Of a DNA stretch of 64,000 nucleotides, positions 12,381 through 24,369 are shown in pieces. The position numbers and the translations under genes were made by a program. This DNA is from Palaemon carinicauda (taxonomy: Eukaryota; Arthropoda; Malacostraca; Decapoda; Palaemonidae). The DNA is taken from positions 26,359,957-26,423,956 of the forward strand of contig NC_090765.1 in NCBI RefSeq assembly GCF_036898095.1. Reading direction: 5' to 3'. The notes under the pieces are model-generated. The model was not told where the DNA came from, did not search any database, and saw nothing but the letters and a program-made list of their open reading frames with translations. The number at the start of each line of letters is the position of its first letter. Within the stretch, counting starts at the first letter, position 1.

Positions 12381-12741
12381 CTCTCAAAGTTTCCCCGATG
12401 TTTTGTTGCAAGTTTTCGGAATAATCATGCAATCTCCAGCATCTTCATCCTCTGGAAAGTTGAGCATTAATTCTTTCCTGTGTATAATTTCAGGCTCCCT
12501 TCTCACAGTTAAATTCCAATAATTTAAATGTGTTTGGTTGAGCATTGCCATGACCGGAGGCGGCCATTTTACGACCACTGTCGCCGCTTACCATTACATT
12601 TTATTTAGTTCATAAGGCGACATTTCCCGGTATTTAGCTATAATATTAGCTAGTTAGGCAAATTATACAAGTGAAGATTGGGCATACAGAAAAATTATTA
12701 TTCCTCTTCCAATTATGTAACTTTACTTTACATATGAGGCA

Positions 12742-12822
12742 GGAGCCCCGCCCGTACCAAGCATGCCAGGAACCCCGGCCGTATCAAGCATGACGGGATC
12801 CCCGGCGGTACCAACATGGCCG
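12742..12822. repeat. Three tandem 27-bp GC-rich repeats in the DIRS-a leader
   Basis: Three units start at 12742, 12769 and 12796, each with a GGA(G/A/T)CCCCG start and a (C/G)CGTA(C/T)CAA core. They sit upstream of gag and could be a leader or promoter repeat; function unknown. Confidence 0.85.
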
Positions 12823-13033
12823 TGGTTCCTACCCGAGCTAGGCTAGCCTCGCTCATATATACATTAGTAAAGTAATTCCCCACGTTTAGCCTCGCCCTAT
12901 CGTTCATTATGAATTCGGATGGGGACTTACATCCTCTAGAATTACGAATAATGTTCGATATATATTCTCTTTTAGACAAAAGAGGCTGAACTCTTCCTCC
13001 CTCCTTGAGTACCGCCGCCATTACAGGTGGCAA

Positions 13034-13153
13034 CCACCGTCTTTCCTCATTGACGTAGAGTAGAACTCCGGCTTTGGGTTAGATAGTAACTAAACACCGT
13101 CTTTCTTCATTGCCGTCGAGTAGAACTCCGGCTTTGGGTTAGTTAGTAATTAA
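13034..13153. repeat. Two tandem 60-bp repeats in the DIRS-a leader
   Basis: Two units with exactly 60-bp period, both containing TAGAACTCCGGCTTTGGGTT (13070-13089 in the first). A few substitutions separate them. Confidence 0.9.
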
Positions 13154-14295
13154 TTCTGGGTGCCCCTGTCTTGCCGCCGACGATGTCGCCAGCAAAGGAA
13201 TCATGTTTTCTCTGCCGCCGACGACGTCGTTGGCACAGGAAGCTGCGATTCCCCAAACCACTGTCGGAGGTAGGCAGCATACCTGCCGCCACCTCTCCTC
13301 CAGTGAACTATAAAACTCTTTACCTTCCCCCTTCTGTCCTTTAGTGTCAGCATAGCCGAGACAACATTCTTTCGCTGGTATTCTGACAGTCATCCCAGCT
13401 TGCCAGATTGTCTGCATTGCCGGCCAGGACACTACCGGCGGCAGTTAGTTCAGCCGCCTCAGCCACATTCCTCCTTATGTCCTTCCTTCACCGGAAGTGA
13501 ATGTCATGGGGGGAAGATTGAACCGGCCCTGACTGCTGCCGGTGGGAAACCCAACATACTTTTGAGAAGTCTTCAGCACTCTCTTAGTCTGCCATCCACA
13601 ATTATTGCCGTCGGCGGTACAGCTGGCGGCAGGCCTTTTGTGGATGGATGGATGGAAGTTAGAATCAGAAAGATTCTTACCCCTTCCATTAGAACTCTCA
13701 TTCTGGCAAGGAGACAGTAGGCGGCCTGATAGTCCTCCTACACTTCCCATTATTGTACTAAACCATAATAATAGGAAACTCTCCTTCCCTAATGCTCTCT
13801 CTCTCTATAAGTTAGTGCCGCCAGGTACTAAACTAACCACGGTAGTACACCGGATGAACTACAGTATACAAAAAATACGGGAGGACAATTATTTTCTAAC
13901 ATACTCTGTTTCCTTTCACAGTCTATTGTTGGGACCACAATATAATGTTGAGGTTGAGTAATCCCTCAACACCCAAATGATTTCTTTGATCATCGGGACC
14001 CTAATAAATCACCAATCAGTATTAATATATTACAGGTGAATAAGTTAGCATAAACACTTACTAACCCTAACTCTAAGTACTAGAGTTTCTTCCACCCTGT
14101 ATTCTCCCTATCAGGGAATCTAAAATATTATTACTGACGGAGGTCTCAGCAATTGCCTGGGAGAGGAAACTCAGATATGGGTCTTTCCAATTTCCTTTCC
14201 AGCTTACTATCCTAAGATACCATTTACAATAAAATGTATGCATTTATATCAGTGATATAAAAACCGTATACTCATTGAAACCATTATCTTTACAG

Positions 14296-15741
14296 GAGGA
14301 GCCAACGGTGAAGTGCGCAGCTATGTTCTGCAACCACAAGAGTAGGAACTTTTGTGGGCATACGATGTGCAGGACTCATGCCCCCTGCTGTATCGTGTTT
14401 GGATCCTTGAAATATTGGGACCCGAAGGGTTGCTCTATCTACTCAACCCTGCTAACCAACGGCTTTGGAGAAGCTATCCCAGTCACTGTGGAGACTAGGG
14501 ACACAGCAAGGGAAAACCTTCGTAAGTGGGTAAGAGGGTTCCAAAAGAACTCTCCGGGACCTTAACTACCTAATGAATCTCTAAGGTACCTTCTGTTCCC
14601 CAAGGCGCTAGCAAATGCAGTAGTGCCCCAGGAACAGGTCCAGTCTCCTCTCATACAGCTGAAGATTGACGAGGACATCCGTAAGGCACTGGAAGGCATG
14701 GACATCCACCAAGAACGGATGTCAGAAGTGTCCACCGACACAGAACAGGACCTACTGCAAGAAGGCCCTGAAGAAGACGTGGATCTACCACGCACAGAGG
14801 AAGAAGGATCCGTTTTGACGGCAACTCAGGACCCTCAGTCCACCGTGACGGCATACCAACCTATGTCGTCAACCTCTTGAACCCCAACTCCTCAACCAAC
14901 TACACAGGTCGACAAGAGCGCAGTACTCCTCACGTCAATCCAGCAGATGTTGGAATCGTTCCAGAAGGAACAGGAAGCGATGAAGCAATCCATCCAACAG
15001 AACATGAGACAGATACAGGAAAGGAATTGCCCTGGAACTTCCAGGGGCTCTATTAAGCCCCTTAGAGTATCAGATCTCCCTCACTGCTCCGAAACCAACC
15101 CCTGGAAGTACGCGGAGCAAATGCCCATGATGAATGGGAAGCTATTCGTCTCAGAGAAGTTGGGGACCAAACTGTTTGAAGATCTTGGGTTCTGGCACAG
15201 CTTTTCAGCCTATCCAGACTGTTACGTGAGACTGCGGGATGAACTTGCGTCCTGTGAGGAAACGGTACCGAAGGAAGTCATTGTCTTCGAACATGACAAG
15301 GCACAAGCCATCCTTGTAAAGTCCTTGAAAGGAGCCGGATACACCAACTCCAAAGTCTCAGCACTGAGCAAGAGGCATCCCACCTTTGTTGCTCCTTTCT
15401 CCATCTCTTTCCCCTTTTTGGAGAAAGCTCTAACCTTTGTCATTAAGGCAATCAAAGAGGGCAAACCCTGCCCATTTCTAGAGGAATGCAAACCATTCTC
15501 TCTAGCAATGCCTACCTGCGAGGAGAAGTGGAAAGACGTCCATCTAACCTTCTCCGTCTCGAAATTGGATCCAGAGATAGCAGGCCAGCAGTTCAATGAG
15601 AACCTCCCAAAGTTGCCAGACCATCTTCTGAGGAGAGAACAGGAGACGAAAGAGACACTAGCGGCCTCCCTTGCTCATCAGAATTGCCAGGAAATGTGTG
15701 CAGGCCTACATAATGCCCCAGAAAAGTGTTTTCCTGGCTAA
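14296..15741 (+). pseudogene. DIRS-a ORF1 (Gag-like) with N-terminal Cys/His motif
   Basis: A single frame runs from a 3'-splice-site-like TTATCTTTACAG (14284-14295) to 15741, broken only by TAA at 14563 and TGA at 14878. The N-terminus has a Cys/His cluster (KCAAMFCNHK, then FCGHTMCRTHAPCC), likely a zinc-binding module, followed by a WDPKGCSIY-like segment. A Glu/Gln-rich stretch and a coiled-coil-like segment (MLESFQKEQEAMKQSIQQNM near 14947) come next, then a Gag-like helical domain. The C-terminal end shifts frame near 15722 and joins the RT frame. The same Cys/His module is encoded by DIRS-c at 50614-50802. The protein would coat element RNA; this copy cannot make it whole. Confidence 0.8.
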
Positions 15742-16999
15742 GTCTCACATGGGTACCCTTGTGAAGGACTTATATGCTTTCATCGTCGAGAAGGACCAGT
15801 AGAGAGCTCGTGTTTGCCTCAGCAACAGTGAAACACGAACGCAGGAAACTGATTCATCGTGCATCTGGGGCAAGGACCTTTTCCCACTGGAAGCGGTCCG
15901 AGAAGTCATAGCCAAAGCAGCCACGGAGAATAGGAACCTTCTCCAAAAGTGGGGCATGACATCAAAGAGAAAACCTTCCTCAGACGGAGGTCCCCAACCT
16001 ATGAACAAAAAGATAAGGAGCCCACGTAAACCTGCGCAACTTCCGGCCGTGACCATGGCCACGGTGCCTCAACTAGTAGCACAGCCTCAAACCACCTTCC
16101 AGATGGTCCCTCAATAGCTGGTAGCCCAGTCGCCAGCATTTAATCCTGGCTTTGAGAGGCAGTCGACCACCTTTCATCCTTATAAAGGAAAAGGCCAAAG
16201 AAGAGGTTCCTCCGGAAACCCCTCACGGGGTAGAGGAGGACGCGGTCATGGACACAGGTACAGGTACTCAGGACCCCCCCCAAACACTGAGGGGTTCCAG
16301 GTAGGGGGCAGATTACACCACTTTCGGGATCGCTGGACCATCGATCCCTGGGACTACAGCCTAATCACGAGTGGACTCGGGTTGAGAAGGAACAGAATTC
16401 CACCCCGTTTTCCAGAATTCTTCCAACACTCCACCCCCTTGTTAGAAGAATATACCCCAGAACTCTTGAACAAGAAGGTAATAAGGAAAGCGAAGTCCAT
16501 CAAATTCCACGGAAGGCTGTTTTGTGTTCCCAAGAAAGACTCAGACAAACTCAGAGTCATTCTAGACTTGTCTCCACTCAAGTTCAGAATGCTTACTTTG
16601 CAACACATAAGGACCCTTCTACCAAAAGGGGCGTACGCAGTCTCAATAGACCTGACAGACACCTACTGGCATCTGCCAGTCAGCAGCCCCTTCTCCTCCT
16701 ACCTAGGATACAAGCTACAGAAGAAGAAATTCGTCTTCAGAGCAATGCCCTTCGGACCGAACACAGCCCTAAGGATATTCACAAAACTAGCAGACACAAT
16801 CGTCCAACAGGTACACTCCGAAGGAGTTCAAGTGGTAGCATATCTAGACGATTGGCTGGTGAGGACAGCATCTAAGACTACTTGTCTGCAAGCAGCCAAA
16901 AAGGTGATCCAGTTCCTGGAACACCTGGGCTTCAAGATCAATCTCAAGAAGTCTCGCCTTTCTCCAGCTCAAAAGTTCCAATGGTTAGGAATCCAATAG
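15742..16999 (+). pseudogene. DIRS-a Gag tail and reverse transcriptase
   Basis: After a frameshift near 15722 the frame carries the Gag tail (Lys-rich, then Gly/Arg-rich GKGQRRGSSGNPSRGRGGRG near 16190), with stops near 15800 and at 16115. The RT follows without a break from 16118: IKFHGRLFCVPKKDSDKLRV, the motif A region YAVSIDLTDTYWHLPVSS, then FVFRAMPFGPNTALRIFTKL and the catalytic VAYLDDWLV (near 16840). YLDDW is typical of DIRS/Ngaro RTs. The frame stops at TAG 16997, just after FQWLGIQ, where related elements continue toward RNase H. Confidence 0.9.
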
Positions 17000-17112
17000 A
17001 ACTTATAAGTCACACCACCTCTCCATTCCATCCAAGAAGAAGAGAGTGATAGCGGGAGTTGTCGAGACTAATCCGTCATAAGAGGATTACAAGACGCTAA
17101 CAGGAAAGAGTA

Positions 17113-17858
17113 TTGGGCTCTGTCCAGTTTGGAGCAGTGACAGACCCGGTACTAAAAGCTCGTCTAAAGGATGCGTCAGGCGTCTGGAGAAGACACGCAT
17201 CAAACACTCGAAGAGATAAACTAAGGTTGACCGCGACCCGATTGCGCACGCTATTAAGGCCGTGGTCAACAGTCAAAGAGCCTAGCACGGACAATCCCCC
17301 CTGCAGCCACCACAACCATCAGTGGTGATACACACGGACGCTTCCTTTGAAGGATGGGGAGGCCATTCTCACGAGAGAAAAGTGCAGGGGAATTGGTCGC
17401 AGCAGTTCAAAACCTTTCACATCAACATCTTGGAAGCTATGGCAGTTTTCCTGACGTTGAAGAAACTATCCCCTCGCAGAGCAATCCACATCAGACTGGT
17501 CTTGGACAACGAAGTGATAGTAAAATGTCTAAACAAACAAGGCTCGAGATCACCTCACATCAACCATGTGATACTAGCCATTTTCTACCTGGCAAGGAAG
17601 AAGGGATGGCACTTATCAGCAGTTCACCTACAAGGGTTCCGCAACGTGACGGCGGATGCTCTATCCAGGCGAAAGGCGATAGAGACAGTATGGTCCCTAG
17701 ACGCAGACTCACTCTCCTTCATCTCGGAAAAAGTCCCGGAACTGCAGATTGACCTCTTCGTAACAAGCAACAACAAGAAACTACCTCGTTACATAGCCCC
17801 TTATACGGACCCTCAAGCAGAAGCGATAGAAGCCATGTCCCTCGACTGGAACAGGTAG
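17113..17858 (+). pseudogene. DIRS-a RNase H domain and connection
   Basis: The RT-RNase H connection is frameshifted (readable to 17328). RNase H proper starts near 17322: VIHTDASFEGWGGHSHE (first catalytic Asp), then INILEAMAVFLTLKKLSP (Glu), LVLDNEVIVKCLNKQGS (Asp) and FRNVTADALSRRKA (last Asp). It ends with QIDLFVTSNNKKLPRY and SPYTDPQA-type sequence (here APYTDPQAEAIEAMSLDW), the usual DIRS post-RNase H linker. The frame ends at 17858, short of the YR domain. Confidence 0.9.
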
Positions 17859-18136
17859 AATTGCATTTACCTATTTCCATCAACCAATCTCCAGCTAAGA
17901 GTCCTTGACAAGCTAAGATCCTTCAGAAGGACAGCAGCAGTAGTGGGCCCCAAATGGCACAAAAGCAATTGGTTCCCTTTAGTTCTAGAATTGAAACTGA
18001 AGCCGTTTCCTCTGCCGAATCCAGTTTTATCCCAACTGGTCCATAAGTCGACTGTCTACGCTTCATCCTCGAGAACCAACAACCTACCTCTCATGATTTT
18101 CTCGCCCTAGCAGCAAACAAAAAGTTTGGTATCTCG

Positions 18137-19078
18137 AAGGATAAAGTTGACTTCATTGAAGAGTATTAGTCAAGTTCGACTAGGAGACAATATGAATCAC
18201 CTTGGAAGAAATGGGTGTCCTTTGTGAAAACAAGGAATCCAACAGAAATATCGATAGATTTCTGTCTCGCTTTCTTCATACACCTACATGAAAAAGGCCT
18301 GGCTTCCACCATGATTAAGGCGTGTAAGTCGGCCCTGACTAGACCACTTTTGTACGCTTTTGAGGTGGACCTCACTAGTGAAATCTTCAATAAGATCCCA
18401 AAAGCAGTTGCTAGATTTAAGCCGGCAACCCTTCCAAAGCCCATCACATGGTCTTTGGACAAAGTCTTGCACTATGCTTTGAACCTAAACAATGATGATT
18501 GTACTCTAAAGGATCTAACACAGAAAGTCATATTTCTGTTTGCAATAGCCTCAGGGGCTAGAGTTAGTGAAATAGTGGCCTTATCCAGAGACGAAGGCCA
18601 TATTCAGTTCCTAGACACAGGAGAACTGAACCTTTTTCCTGATCCTGCCTTTCTTGCCAAAACTGAGCTACCCACTAAGAGATGGGGTCCTTGGAGAATC
18701 TGCCCACTGAAGGAAGATGTCTCTCTATGCCCAGTAGTGTGTCTAAAGGTCTATCTTCAAAGAACTTCAGACTCCAAGGGAGAACAGCTCTTCAGAAGCA
18801 AAACTTCAGGATCAAACCTATCCCAAGGGAGAACAGCCCTTCAGAAGTGAAACTTCAGGATCAAACCTATCCCTAAGAAAACTGTGAGCGAAACTCACCT
18901 ACTTTATTCACAGAGCGGATCCTGACAGCACACCCGCAGGTCATGATCCAAGAGAAGTTGCTTCTTCGTTAAATTTCTTTCAACACATGGACTTTGAGAG
19001 GCTCCGCTCATATACTGGGTGGAAATCATCCAGGGTCTTCTATAAACACTATGCGAAGCAAGTACAGTACATGAAATA
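18137..19078 (+). pseudogene. DIRS-a tyrosine recombinase (YR), frameshifted
   Basis: An SAM-like N-terminal part (TRRQYESPWKKWVSFVKT) leads to the catalytic region. The first Arg is in IASGARVSEIVALSRD (near 18550). The H-x-x-R pair is in AGHDPREVASSLNFFQHMDF (near 18930-18990) and the probable Tyr nucleophile in RVFYKHYAKQV (near 19040). The first part and the H-x-x-R/Y part are in different frames because of a 49-bp tandem duplication at 18776-18873; a TGA follows near 18882. The recombinase would insert the circular DNA intermediate in place of an integrase. All signature residues are visible, but this copy is inactive. Confidence 0.88.
18776..18873. repeat. 49-bp tandem duplication inside the YR gene
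   Basis: Two units with a 49-bp period start at 18776 and 18825, both with AAGGGAGAACAGC and AACTTCAGGATCAAACCTAT. Since 49 is not a multiple of three, the duplication shifts the recombinase frame. Confidence 0.93.
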
Positions 19079-19860
19079 AAATACTTTGTGGTGGTGGCGG
19101 CGGGTAGTGTCATAAAACCCATCGTCTAGTGCTGCGATGAATAGTGGACTGTTTTGGGACTTAACAGTGTATTGGGTGAATAGGTATTCGTACCTTCTAG
19201 TGCAAATCATTACGATGATTAACAGACAGTTCTATAAAGGTGCATAATCTGACCAATAACACCAGTGCCATGTGAACGTTTGCATCAGTGTGTTTATACA
19301 TGTCCAAAATCTGAGCAAGTCAGACAGATTTGATTTCACATCTCCATTGAGTGGCATTATTCCGATTATGAAATTATATGTATATTCTTCCTTTACAGGT
19401 CAATATATGAACCCTGATGTGATTGAATGCTGGATCAAATTCTTATTTTGTTGCAATCACATTTAATAATGTAATTGCAAAATACACAAAAAAATTTATA
19501 CGCATCTTATTTTTTACTCCTCAGTTGCTTTTAAATAAAGCATGCCAGGGTTTTATTTTACCCTTATAAATAGAAAAAACTTGAGCCAAGTACAGATTTC
19601 CAAGGTAATTCATGGTAACCTCTAAAAAGTTTCCCTTTTGTTCCTACGGAAATACAAACCTTGAATCCTTATTGTCGAAGTCGATACTTTCCCTGCAGGG
19701 GGCAGGAAGCACTAAGTCTGTTCCAAGCTTAGTGGAAATGACAATTAACTGGAATATCATATATAGGTCTAGGAGACCAGGTAAGGAATCCATTCAAGGT
19801 AGAAGGCACACACACAAACTCACAGATATAGTACTTTCAAGTAATTTCTCTGGTATGCTT
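19079..19860 (+). other. DIRS-a 3' noncoding region
   Basis: AT-rich sequence between the recombinase stop and the ICR. It contains TTTTGTTCCTACGGAAATAC (19638-19657), the inverted form of a dispersed GGTTTGTAT/GGAACAAA motif. No coding sequence recognised. Confidence 0.6.
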
Positions 19861-19951
19861 CCATCAGGACGACATGACCGAGCCCAAAAAACGGATTTTG
19901 AGCCAAGCGAAAAATCTATTTTTGGGGGAGAGTGCCATGTCGCCCTGATGG
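19861..19951. repeat. DIRS-a internal complementary region (ICR)
   Basis: The left half (CCATCAGGACGACATGACCG) is the reverse complement of the left outer end. The right half (GATTTTGAGCCAAGCGAAAA, ending in CGCCCTGATGG) is the reverse complement of the right outer end at 20284-20340. The result is a 91-bp near-palindrome. In the DIRS replication model such a region templates joining of the two ends into a circle. Confidence 0.92.
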
Positions 19952-19984
19952 ACCCACCCGAAATTACTCTATCTGCGGCTATTC

Positions 19985-20340
19985 CAGCTTAAAGACAAGT
20001 AAAGGAATGGCGGCCGGCAGTAGTACGGATAGGAGGTCCACCGGGTACCTAGAACGGCAACCCCTTTCTTTCGCCATTCTTCCCCCTTACATCAAGAGTT
20101 AAATCTATTCGAGGTGAAGATTGCTATGTGTCGTATCTAAAAAATACGTCCCTGATCCCTAGCGATATCTTTAACTGGATACTTGCGCCAGGAGTTAGAA
20201 TCCTGGAGACCTTCGGTTTATTTCTCTGGGAGTATCACTGTAGCAAATATCCCTTAGAAAGCTACCTAACGGAACCTTCCATCAGGACGGCATGGCACTC
20301 TCACCCAAAAACAGATTTTTTGCTTTGCTCAAAATCCGTT
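19985..20340. repeat. DIRS-a right inverted terminal repeat
   Basis: Inverted copy of 12045-12380 with only scattered substitutions, then the outer end ending in GCTCAAAATCCGTT at 20340. Confidence 0.92.
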
Positions 20341-23300
20341 ATCTAGATAAAACAATGATAGTCCTTAAATTCATATGTATTCTTTAAAATATAAAATACA
20401 TGCAATGTTAACTTTTTATGAAGAACTGCAAGCTGTAATAACATTTTTGCCATTTCTGTTCTTTATATACATAGGTCTATTGCCCACTGCCTTTGAGAGC
20501 ATAAACTAAATGTGGACCTAACTCAGTACCTTATCATCTCGTCATACTATGATTGGTTGCGATGAATTTAATTTTAAACCTGTATTATAAAATGTGGTAA
20601 ATATCTTTTATATGCAGAAAACATCACATTAAATAACCAGGAGATATTGTTTAGGTTTTAATTGAGAATGGTTAATATACTTGACAATATCAAATGGCAA
20701 TTACAATTTTGCTGTAATAAAAGTTTACTAAATTAAATAATGAAGGTTATCAAGTTACCAAGATCTTTGGGTAAATCTGTTCAACGATAATGCTCAACAC
20801 TCATTTTGTTTTCTAATTCATTTATAATTTATAGATATATGTTTTCTTCATTTAGACATTTCTTTAGGTAATGTGTTTTCTTTGGATTTTCATCAAAACG
20901 ATTATTTTTCTGTTTAAATGAATCATTGATAAAATCTATGAAACTTCGAGTAGACAAACTGACAAACTTTTGAAAACCATTGCTGAAAAACAGATTCAAG
21001 CGATGGTTGGAACATCGGTGGGTGAAGCTTTTAACCGCGACGGTATATGATTTTCACTATATAATTTGACTAATTCAAAGTTTATCCATACTTAGTCTGC
21101 TTACCTGTAATTCTAATTAAAAAAAATTAATTGAAAGTAAGTGGCTCAGACTGCTAGAAACCATATACTTAGATAGCTGGAGAAGGAGGGAGGTAGTATG
21201 GATTTGTTTGTTAGCTGTACAGTATATGTAATAAACAGAATTATGCAAGAAAAAATAAGTTTCATCCATACCTCATTAGGGGAGAAGGTGGTACAGTTGC
21301 CGGATACATTTTTGGGCTAAAATGTGATGACCAGCGTCTTCTTAATACTCGATACAGAATTTCATAGTAATATCCCATTAAGTAATATTTACCTTCCATA
21401 AATAGCCACCCTCCTATCAGTGTGGAGTTTGCAAATGCTATCTTGCTTATGCTAAATAAAAAGAAATAAAATTATTAATGCTATAGACCTGTTGTATTGA
21501 ACTGACTCTTATAACAATGATAAAACAAACATAAGTCAATTAAACAAAAACCTTTTCAACCCTAACATGTTCATAAAATTTCAAAATGACAGACGTAATT
21601 ACCTGTTACGAACCAAGTTTAAAGATGCCTTACAAACAGAATCTATCTGCCAAGGTTGGTCTTCAAACACTGTTATATCCCACAAAAGTATTCAACCCCA
21701 AATCTTATTACTTGGTAGTAACATCAATATCTTAGCTTAAATAAAGTAAGGACGACCAAAGTAAGCAATTATAAACATATGACATTTATTTTCCCCAGTA
21801 GACAAAAATAAACTTTATGTCTCCCATTTTCAATTATGACAATGAATCAAAACAATTTCACCTAAAAAATTTCAACATGAATAACCAAAACTAGAGGAAG
21901 ATGAACACGACCTGTATCCCTACAATTCGAAGCCATATATGAAAAAAGCATTTCATCAATAAGAAGCAAAAGTAAGTTCATCAAACTATTGTAGCTTCGG
22001 GTTCAAAGGATTTCCAATCAAAGTGTAATCATTGAATAAGCAACTTAAGCAGTTTATTCAAAAAATTATATCCTAGAACAATTAATTATAATTCTTACAA
22101 ATATGTTCTACTAAAAGTTTTTGTGAAGTTAAGAGATGGTTAGATTTTTACATTAGTTATAAGGCTAAAATAGAAAAGGCTGTAGGAAAATACGACAGGT
22201 AGCAAAATACAACAGGAACAAAAGGGAAAGTTGAATACAAGAGGAATTAAATTGAAGTTAGGATTGATATAAAAGAACCATTACATGATCATGCAAGAAA
22301 GAGACACCGAGCTAAAACTAAATCGAGAATTTCATTCAACGTTATGACAGTCAATACTCGGAAGGACTTTAAAACAAAGATAAAAGATGCAGAGCTGAAT
22401 CATGTATGAATTGAAGAGGTATGGCAATTCACAAAACAGGCGCTGAAATATGTCGTAAATATGTACAATATAGTGACTGCCCATTATGCTTAAATTCATG
22501 TCTTATATGAGACAAAGGACATCCCAGTGGAATAAATTAACGAGAAAATGATTACTTTGTATAAAAATTAAAGAGAGAAATTAAGAACTACCAAAGTACA
22601 ACACTGTACTGCATAGCATACCTTGAACGATGTGTCAAAATGTTTTGATTGAGTGAGACAGATTTCATGAATTCTTATAAGAAAAAAATAGCGCAACTTC
22701 AGAGATAGGGAGTGGATGATATATTTATGAAATGGGTTTAAAAGAATTTGAAAATATTAAAGAATGTGGTATGTATGTATAAAAAATAAAGCATAAAAAA
22801 TAAAGCTTTCAACAAATGGTAGGAACATGAAATATGTTAGGATGTAGTATTTTATTTTTTTTACTATCGCTTGGATTGCCTTTGGACATATTTTAGGTCC
22901 ATTTTTTTTTGTAAACTCCCTTTGATGTCATTGGCCATATTTTTCATCAGTCATTAATAGTAATTTTTCTTTTTCTGTTATTATTCCTTTATTTGAAAAT
23001 TTGACTAAATATGTAACATTATTCCACTACACAATAAAAAGTTCTGCTAAGTCTCATCTCGTATAGTTTTTGGACTGTTAAGTAAAAATAAAAGAAAGGA
23101 ATAGAGCTCAAGTTCCATATTATTCTGGTAAGAGATTGGCACGCAAAGGGTTAAGTATATACTTTGTAAAAAAATGGGAATAAAAAAACATGAAATTAAA
23201 AGTCAATATTACCATGATCAAGAGGAACATGTAGGGCAGGAAGAATAAAAGATGAAAAAGAAGAACAATATTGAGAGAAGAATAGAAATTACTGAATTGC

Positions 23301-24367
23301 ACAGATATTAGAGATTGGAAATTACAAACATTTGACACAAGGAAAAAGTATTAGGCAAAGGAAGCAAAAGGTACTAAAAATCTATATGAAAGACACTAAA
23401 CATTTTGGGGAGCAGATGATTGATTCTCTGAATAGACTTATGACAATTTTTCTTCATGGGTAAAAAGAGTTGTTGAATAAAAAAAAGAAAGATATAGAAA
23501 CTAAAAAAAATGGTCTGCGCAGTATGTAAAGATATATGAAAGATTATCAATAAGAGATATAATATTGTGATAAAAAGGTCTGTGCACAATTCTAAATTGG
23601 CTCAGTCATAAAATACCAACAGAGCGGATAAGCAGCTCAAGTTTCTATAACTGAAACTTCATAAAGTAGAACAACACATTGAATGCTGTAATGATAAGGT
23701 GGTGCCATGAGTTGTTTGAACAAAGTTTTCACCACCCAGGCTGGCTGAGTATGTATAAAATAGAAGTAAATGACACTGTATGTATGGGGATTGACACAAA
23801 GCTAATGAGATAAGTTATAATTCTACGTAAGACTTTGATGATATACATTAAATTTTTCAAACTGATATATTTCTTCATTAAAAAGAGTACAAAACAAACA
23901 AACTTTATGAATAGTAGTAAAACAGCAAACACTAATTTTTACTTCATATTTATGAATAGTAGTAAAACTGCACACACTAATGTTTACTTCTTATTACAAA
24001 ATACCACGATAATCACATGGCAACTGCAGACATGTTTGATGATAATTACATTTTGAGCTCTTCAACATTTATCCAAAAATGTACAATTTTTTCTCTCCAA
24101 AGTCTGTTTCAATCTAAATTATTGTTATAAGATAAGGAATATCATTCCACTTTTCATTACTGTTTCCTCCCCATTCAAGGTAGTGAAATACACAAAACAT
24201 AAATAAGCATGCAAGTTAGTACAGTATTGTGTACTGCTACGAAAGGAAGCTAAAAAAAATCATCTACATAAAAGAGAATTAATAGGTATAGGGGAGTTTT
24301 ATAATGAAATTGAAACACTGTAGAATTATTTACCTCTAAATAAAATTATACATGCACTTAATCTATA
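20341..24367. other. AT-rich region, no gene recognised
   Basis: Four kilobases with no convincing coding blocks on either strand. A minus-strand frame of about 60 codons at 21271-21450 has no recognised domain. A 45-bp tandem duplication lies at 23904-23993. It may be intergenic DNA. Confidence 0.5.
23904..23993. repeat. Two tandem 45-bp repeats
   Basis: Units start at 23904 and 23949 with TTTATGAATAGTAGTAAAAC and differ at a few positions. Confidence 0.85.
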
Positions 24368-24369
24368 TA

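Larger units (their letters stand above)
12038..20340 (+). mobile_element. DIRS-a: structurally complete DIRS retrotransposon (about 8.3 kb)
   Basis: The order is: left inverted terminal repeat (12045-12380), GC-rich leader with small tandem repeats, gag (14296 on), RT, RNase H, tyrosine recombinase (to 19078), internal complementary region (19861-19951), right inverted terminal repeat (19985-20340). Inverted rather than direct terminal repeats, an ICR joining both outer ends, and a recombinase in place of a DDE integrase are the diagnostic features of DIRS elements. These are thought to integrate as circles without target duplications, and none is seen here. Frameshifts and stops in every reading frame make this copy non-autonomous. 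Confidence 0.93.

Noticed and set aside
13139..13961. Several open frames of 90-120 codons in the DIRS-a leader
   Set aside because: They overlap on both strands in a GC-rich leader, show no domain and no conserved counterpart in DIRS-c.
21271..21450. Minus-strand frame of about 60 codons (ANSTLIGGWLFMEG...PATVPPSPLMRYG), considered as a host exon
   Set aside because: No good splice acceptor, no recognised domain and no neighbouring exons; may be a repeat.
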